Part shown: piece after piece, positions 15,821 through 17,757 of the stretch
How the letters are laid out: every line of letters starts with the position of its first letter
How positions within the stretch are numbered: position 1 is the first letter of the stretch
NCBI GenBank assembly: GCA_002386465.1
Contig: DGIT01000096.1
Span: 1-17,757 of the forward strand
Length of the DNA stretch: 17,757 nt
DNA from: Burkholderiales bacterium UBA4615
GTDB lineage: Bacteria > Pseudomonadota > Gammaproteobacteria > Burkholderiales > Burkholderiaceae_E
Direction of reading: 5' to 3'
Notes under the pieces: generated by a model
Told to the model about the DNA's origin: nothing
The model's database searches: none
The model's input: only the letters and a program-made list of their open reading frames with translations
Made by a program: the position numbers and the translations under genes

Positions 15821-15860
15821 GGTGTATTCCTTCAGAAACGCAGGTAGGCGGTTGAGACGA

Positions 15861-16229
15861 TCAGGGCAGGCAGAGCTTGGACACTGCGTCGAGCAGTACC
15901 GGCGGATTGAAGGGTTTGACGATCCAGGCCTTGGCGCCTGCGCTTCGTCCTGCGTCCTTCTTGGCGTCGCCTGCTTCGGTGGTGAGCATGATCACCGGCG
16001 TGAATTTGTAGTTCGGATGCGCTTTGACCGCGGTCAGAAACGCGATGCCATCCATGCGCGGCATGTTCACGTCGCTCACGATCAGATGAATCTTTCGTCC
16101 GTCGAGTTTGGTCAGCGCGTCCTGGCCGTCGCAGCCTTCAAGCACGTCGTAGCCTGCGCGCGAGAGTGCGAGGCTCACCACCTGGCGCAACGAGGAGGAG
16201 TCATCAACGATGAGGATGGTTTTTTTCAT
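15861..16229 (-). CDS. cheY: Chemotaxis response regulator CheY
   Basis: Single-domain receiver of 122 residues, the CheA target that would signal to the flagellar motor or another output. Acidic pocket Asp9-Asp10, phosphoacceptor Asp53 (VSDVNMPRMDG), switch Thr83-Thr84 (MLTTEAGD) and Lys105 (VKPF) are all present. There is no DNA-binding domain. The open frame continues 69 codons upstream, but that part overlaps the preceding receptor gene and is a shadow; MKKTILIVDD at 16229 is the natural start, 7 bases after the receptor stop. The Shine-Dalgarno is weak, so translation is probably coupled to the receptor gene. The sequence AGDAKKDAGRSAGAKAWIVK is typical of CheY proteins paired with CheA in clusters that contain cheD. 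No cheZ is present, so how its phosphate is removed is open. Confidence 0.94.
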   Translation of the reverse strand: MKKTILIVDDSSSLRQVVSLALSRAGYDVLEGCDGQDALTKLDGRKIHLIVSDVNMPRMDGIAFLTAVKAHPNYKFTPVIMLTTEAGDAKKDAGRSAGAKAWIVKPFNPPVLLDAVSKLCLP

Positions 16230-16236
16230 GGCTCGC

Positions 16237-17433
16237 TCAGAAGAAGGTGACTTCGGAGGCTGGCTGGGCAGATGTGCTGCGTGCTTGAGGGGACGCGTGG
16301 TTGTGCTGCTGCTCTTCGGTGGAATAGCCGCGTGACAGCGTGTCCTGCCAGGTCTGCGCACTGGGCAGACGCCGCGTGCGCGTTGCCTGCTCGACATGGG
16401 CGCCGATACCTTCGACCGCCTGCACCACCTGATCAATGATCTGGCTCACGCGGTCCTGGAACTGGAAGGCCACCATCAGCTCTTCGACTTCGGTGCGGAT
16501 GGATGCGGACAGGGCGCGGGTTTCTTCTGACTGCTGATGCAAGGACTCGACGGCTTCGTCCACACGGTCGATCACGGTGCGTACGCGCTGCTCATTGGTG
16601 TCGAGAGCCACGCGGTCTGACTCGGCCTGCGTGGCGGCGTCGCGAATGGTGGCGTCGACCTGCGCGCCGAAATGGCGCACCTGCTCGCCGATTTGCTTGC
16701 CCATGTTTCCGGATTCGGCCGACAGCCTGCGTACCTCACCGGCCACCACGGCAAAGCCCGCGCCGGCCTGACCGGCGCGTGCTGCTTCGATCGCGGCGTT
16801 CAGGGCCAGCAGGTTAGTCTGGCGTGCGATTTTTTCGACCACATCAGCCAGGCCCATCAGACCCTTCGAAGCGCCATCGAGTTCGCGGATCGTGCCCAGC
16901 ACGCGGTCCTTAGCGTGCAGGATGTCGTCAAGCGAAGTGAGGAGTTCCTTGAGGTCACGTTCGGCACTGGTCAACACCTGCGCACGCAAGTCCTGGCCGC
17001 CCGCAGCGGCTTCCTGAGCACCGCTGCTGATGATCCGATCCAGCTGCTGGATGATCGAGACGAAGCCGCCCAATAGGCGCTCGGTGGCGTCGCGGGTCTG
17101 GGTCTGCGCGGTCTGCAGATGACGCGACCACACCGAGAAGGCATCGACCAGGCGGGGGGCAATGGCCTCGAAGGTGGCAATGTCGCCCTCCGCGCTCGGG
17201 TCCGCACTGCTGGAACCCGCGTTGGCACTCGCCTGAGACGCGTGGCTCGACCACCAGGCCGCGAGACTCAAGGCCAGGGCGGCTGCCGTGGCGCCCAGTC
17301 CGGCCCATTGCAACCAGGCGGCGTCGGTCAGGAGCCATGCGGCGCACTGGCTGAGGAGCGCGACGGCCAGCACCAGTGCGGTGGCAGGTCCACTGAGGCG
17401 AAGCAGTCGTCCCGTGTGATCAATTCGAGTCAT
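16237..17433 (-). CDS. Membrane-anchored methyl-accepting chemotaxis protein without periplasmic sensor domain
   Basis: 398 residues. Two hydrophobic segments (about 15-35 and 42-61) are joined by only a few residues, so there is no periplasmic ligand-binding domain. A Ser/Ala linker follows, then a cytoplasmic helical signalling domain (about 85-350) with the hairpin tip at 198-231 (KIARQTNLLALNAAIEAARAG, then GAGFAVV). No HAMP domain is apparent. FQFQDRVSQIIDQV (323-336) is a recurring signature of this receptor subgroup. The protein ends EVTFF, an aromatic C-terminus seen in relatives; whether it binds adaptation proteins is unknown. It is the first gene of the che operon, with no strong Shine-Dalgarno and a candidate promoter upstream. 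It may sense membrane state, or a cytoplasmic signal through the Ala/Ser-rich 62-100 segment. Confidence 0.93.
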   Translation of the reverse strand: MTRIDHTGRLLRLSGPATALVLAVALLSQCAAWLLTDAAWLQWAGLGATAAALALSLAAWWSSHASQASANAGSSSADPSAEGDIATFEAIAPRLVDAFSVWSRHLQTAQTQTRDATERLLGGFVSIIQQLDRIISSGAQEAAAGGQDLRAQVLTSAERDLKELLTSLDDILHAKDRVLGTIRELDGASKGLMGLADVVEKIARQTNLLALNAAIEAARAGQAGAGFAVVAGEVRRLSAESGNMGKQIGEQVRHFGAQVDATIRDAATQAESDRVALDTNEQRVRTVIDRVDEAVESLHQQSEETRALSASIRTEVEELMVAFQFQDRVSQIIDQVVQAVEGIGAHVEQATRTRRLPSAQTWQDTLSRGYSTEEQQHNHASPQARSTSAQPASEVTFF

Positions 17434-17477
17434 GGCTGAGCGGCGCTTTCATAAATTGCAACAACATCGTGTCGGCA

Positions 17478-17506
17478 ATTGTGTCGACATCGCTTGACAC
17501 TGACAA
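17478..17506 (-). promoter_or_regulatory. Candidate promoter of the chemotaxis operon
   Basis: On the minus strand TTGTCA (17506-17501, 5 of 6 to the sigma-70 -35 box) and CACAAT (17483-17478, 4 of 6 to the -10 box) are separated by exactly 17 bases. They lie about 45-75 bases before the receptor ATG. An alternative in the same stretch is a FliA-like pair, TCAAG plus GCCGACAC, but its spacer is about two bases too long. The segment also has GTGTC/GACAC motifs and the 8-bp palindrome TGTCGACA (17482-17489), possible operator material. The 281-base divergent region 17434-17714 has no other clear feature. Confidence 0.45.
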
Positions 17507-17714
17507 CGGGAAAAGGGGGGTAAATGCAGGGCAAATCGGTGCTGCCCGACGGAGGGTGGGCGGCCAGGCTTAGGCGGCTGGTGGCCAAGGATTTGTCCAG
17601 GACAGACTGTGGGAAGATGGCCAGCAAGACCCCAGACCGTGACCGGTTGGGTAAGTCTGTGGTGAGATTGAGGCTCAAGCGGCGCTATTGAATCGCCGCA
17701 GGAGACCGGTCTTC

Positions 17715-17757
17715 ATGAGCCAGCCATTCGATTTGCGCGGTGCTCTGTCCGCATGCC
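17715..17757 (+). CDS. Start of a plus-strand gene, truncated by the window end
   Basis: ATG at 17715 is preceded by AGGAG (17700-17704) with a 10-base spacer, and the frame is open to the window edge (begins MSQPFDLRGALSAC). Only 14 residues are visible, too few to identify the product. It is divergent from the chemotaxis operon and shares the 281-base intergenic region with it. Confidence 0.55.
   Translation, partial: MSQPFDLRGALSAC

Noticed and set aside
16230..16436. N-terminal extension of cheY by 69 codons
   Set aside because: Overlaps the upstream receptor gene and precedes a perfect CheY N-terminus.
17494..17526. Perfect TTGACA on the plus strand as the promoter of the truncated gene
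   Set aside because: The nearest AT-rich -10 candidate (TAAATG) is 21 bases away, too far for a normal sigma-70 spacer.
17430..17678. Minus-strand 82-codon open frame upstream of the first receptor
   Set aside because: Covers the divergent promoter region and overlaps the receptor start by 4 bases; no family resemblance, composition looks random.

Overview
The window is high-GC proteobacterial DNA. I read it as a betaproteobacterium, possibly Rhodocyclales or Burkholderiales, from codon use, the type of chemotaxis cluster, and the mix of a tannase-family lipoprotein, a CitE-like aldolase and an acetoacetyl-CoA synthetase. This assignment is inference: there is no rRNA, tRNA or other marker gene. 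I see no phage, IS element, CRISPR array or RNA gene.

Left part (1-7.7 kb), mostly plus strand. A tannase/feruloyl-esterase family lipoprotein (14-1690) ends near a hairpin that looks like a terminator. A lower-GC gene for a small exported protein, probably an outer-membrane barrel (1848-2411, minus), lies divergent to a CitE-like HpcH/HpaI-family lyase (2667-3680, plus). A 17-copy heptanucleotide array (3711-3829) fills most of the gap before acetoacetyl-CoA synthetase (3851-5917). That gene overlaps by one base with an HD-GYP protein (5917-7356), so a metabolic enzyme and a probable cyclic-di-GMP hydrolase look translationally coupled. A small exported protein of uncertain integrity (7320-7697, minus) converges on the HD-GYP gene. 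It has a strong ribosome binding site and a leader that can form alternative hairpins.

Right part (8.07-17.43 kb), all minus strand. This is one compact chemotaxis operon, in transcription order: membrane-anchored MCP, cheY, STAS protein, cheA, soluble double-PAS MCP, cheW, cheR, cheD, cheB. Gaps are 5-40 bases or small overlaps, and several stop codons lie inside or beside the next gene's Shine-Dalgarno sequence. A candidate promoter lies at 17478-17506. Just past the divergent region a plus-strand gene starts at 17715 and runs off the window.

How the parts fit. The chemotaxis operon is a self-contained module: two receptors, coupling protein, histidine kinase, response regulator, both adaptation enzymes and the deamidase CheD. 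It has no cheZ and no flagellar gene. The soluble receptor's first PAS domain keeps the residues used for FAD binding in Aer, which suggests redox or energy taxis. The STAS protein between cheY and cheA is the least expected component. I found no wholly new system. The points most worth following are the heptamer array with the start site after it, the Aer-like soluble receptor, the STAS protein inside the che operon, and the aacS/HD-GYP coupling.
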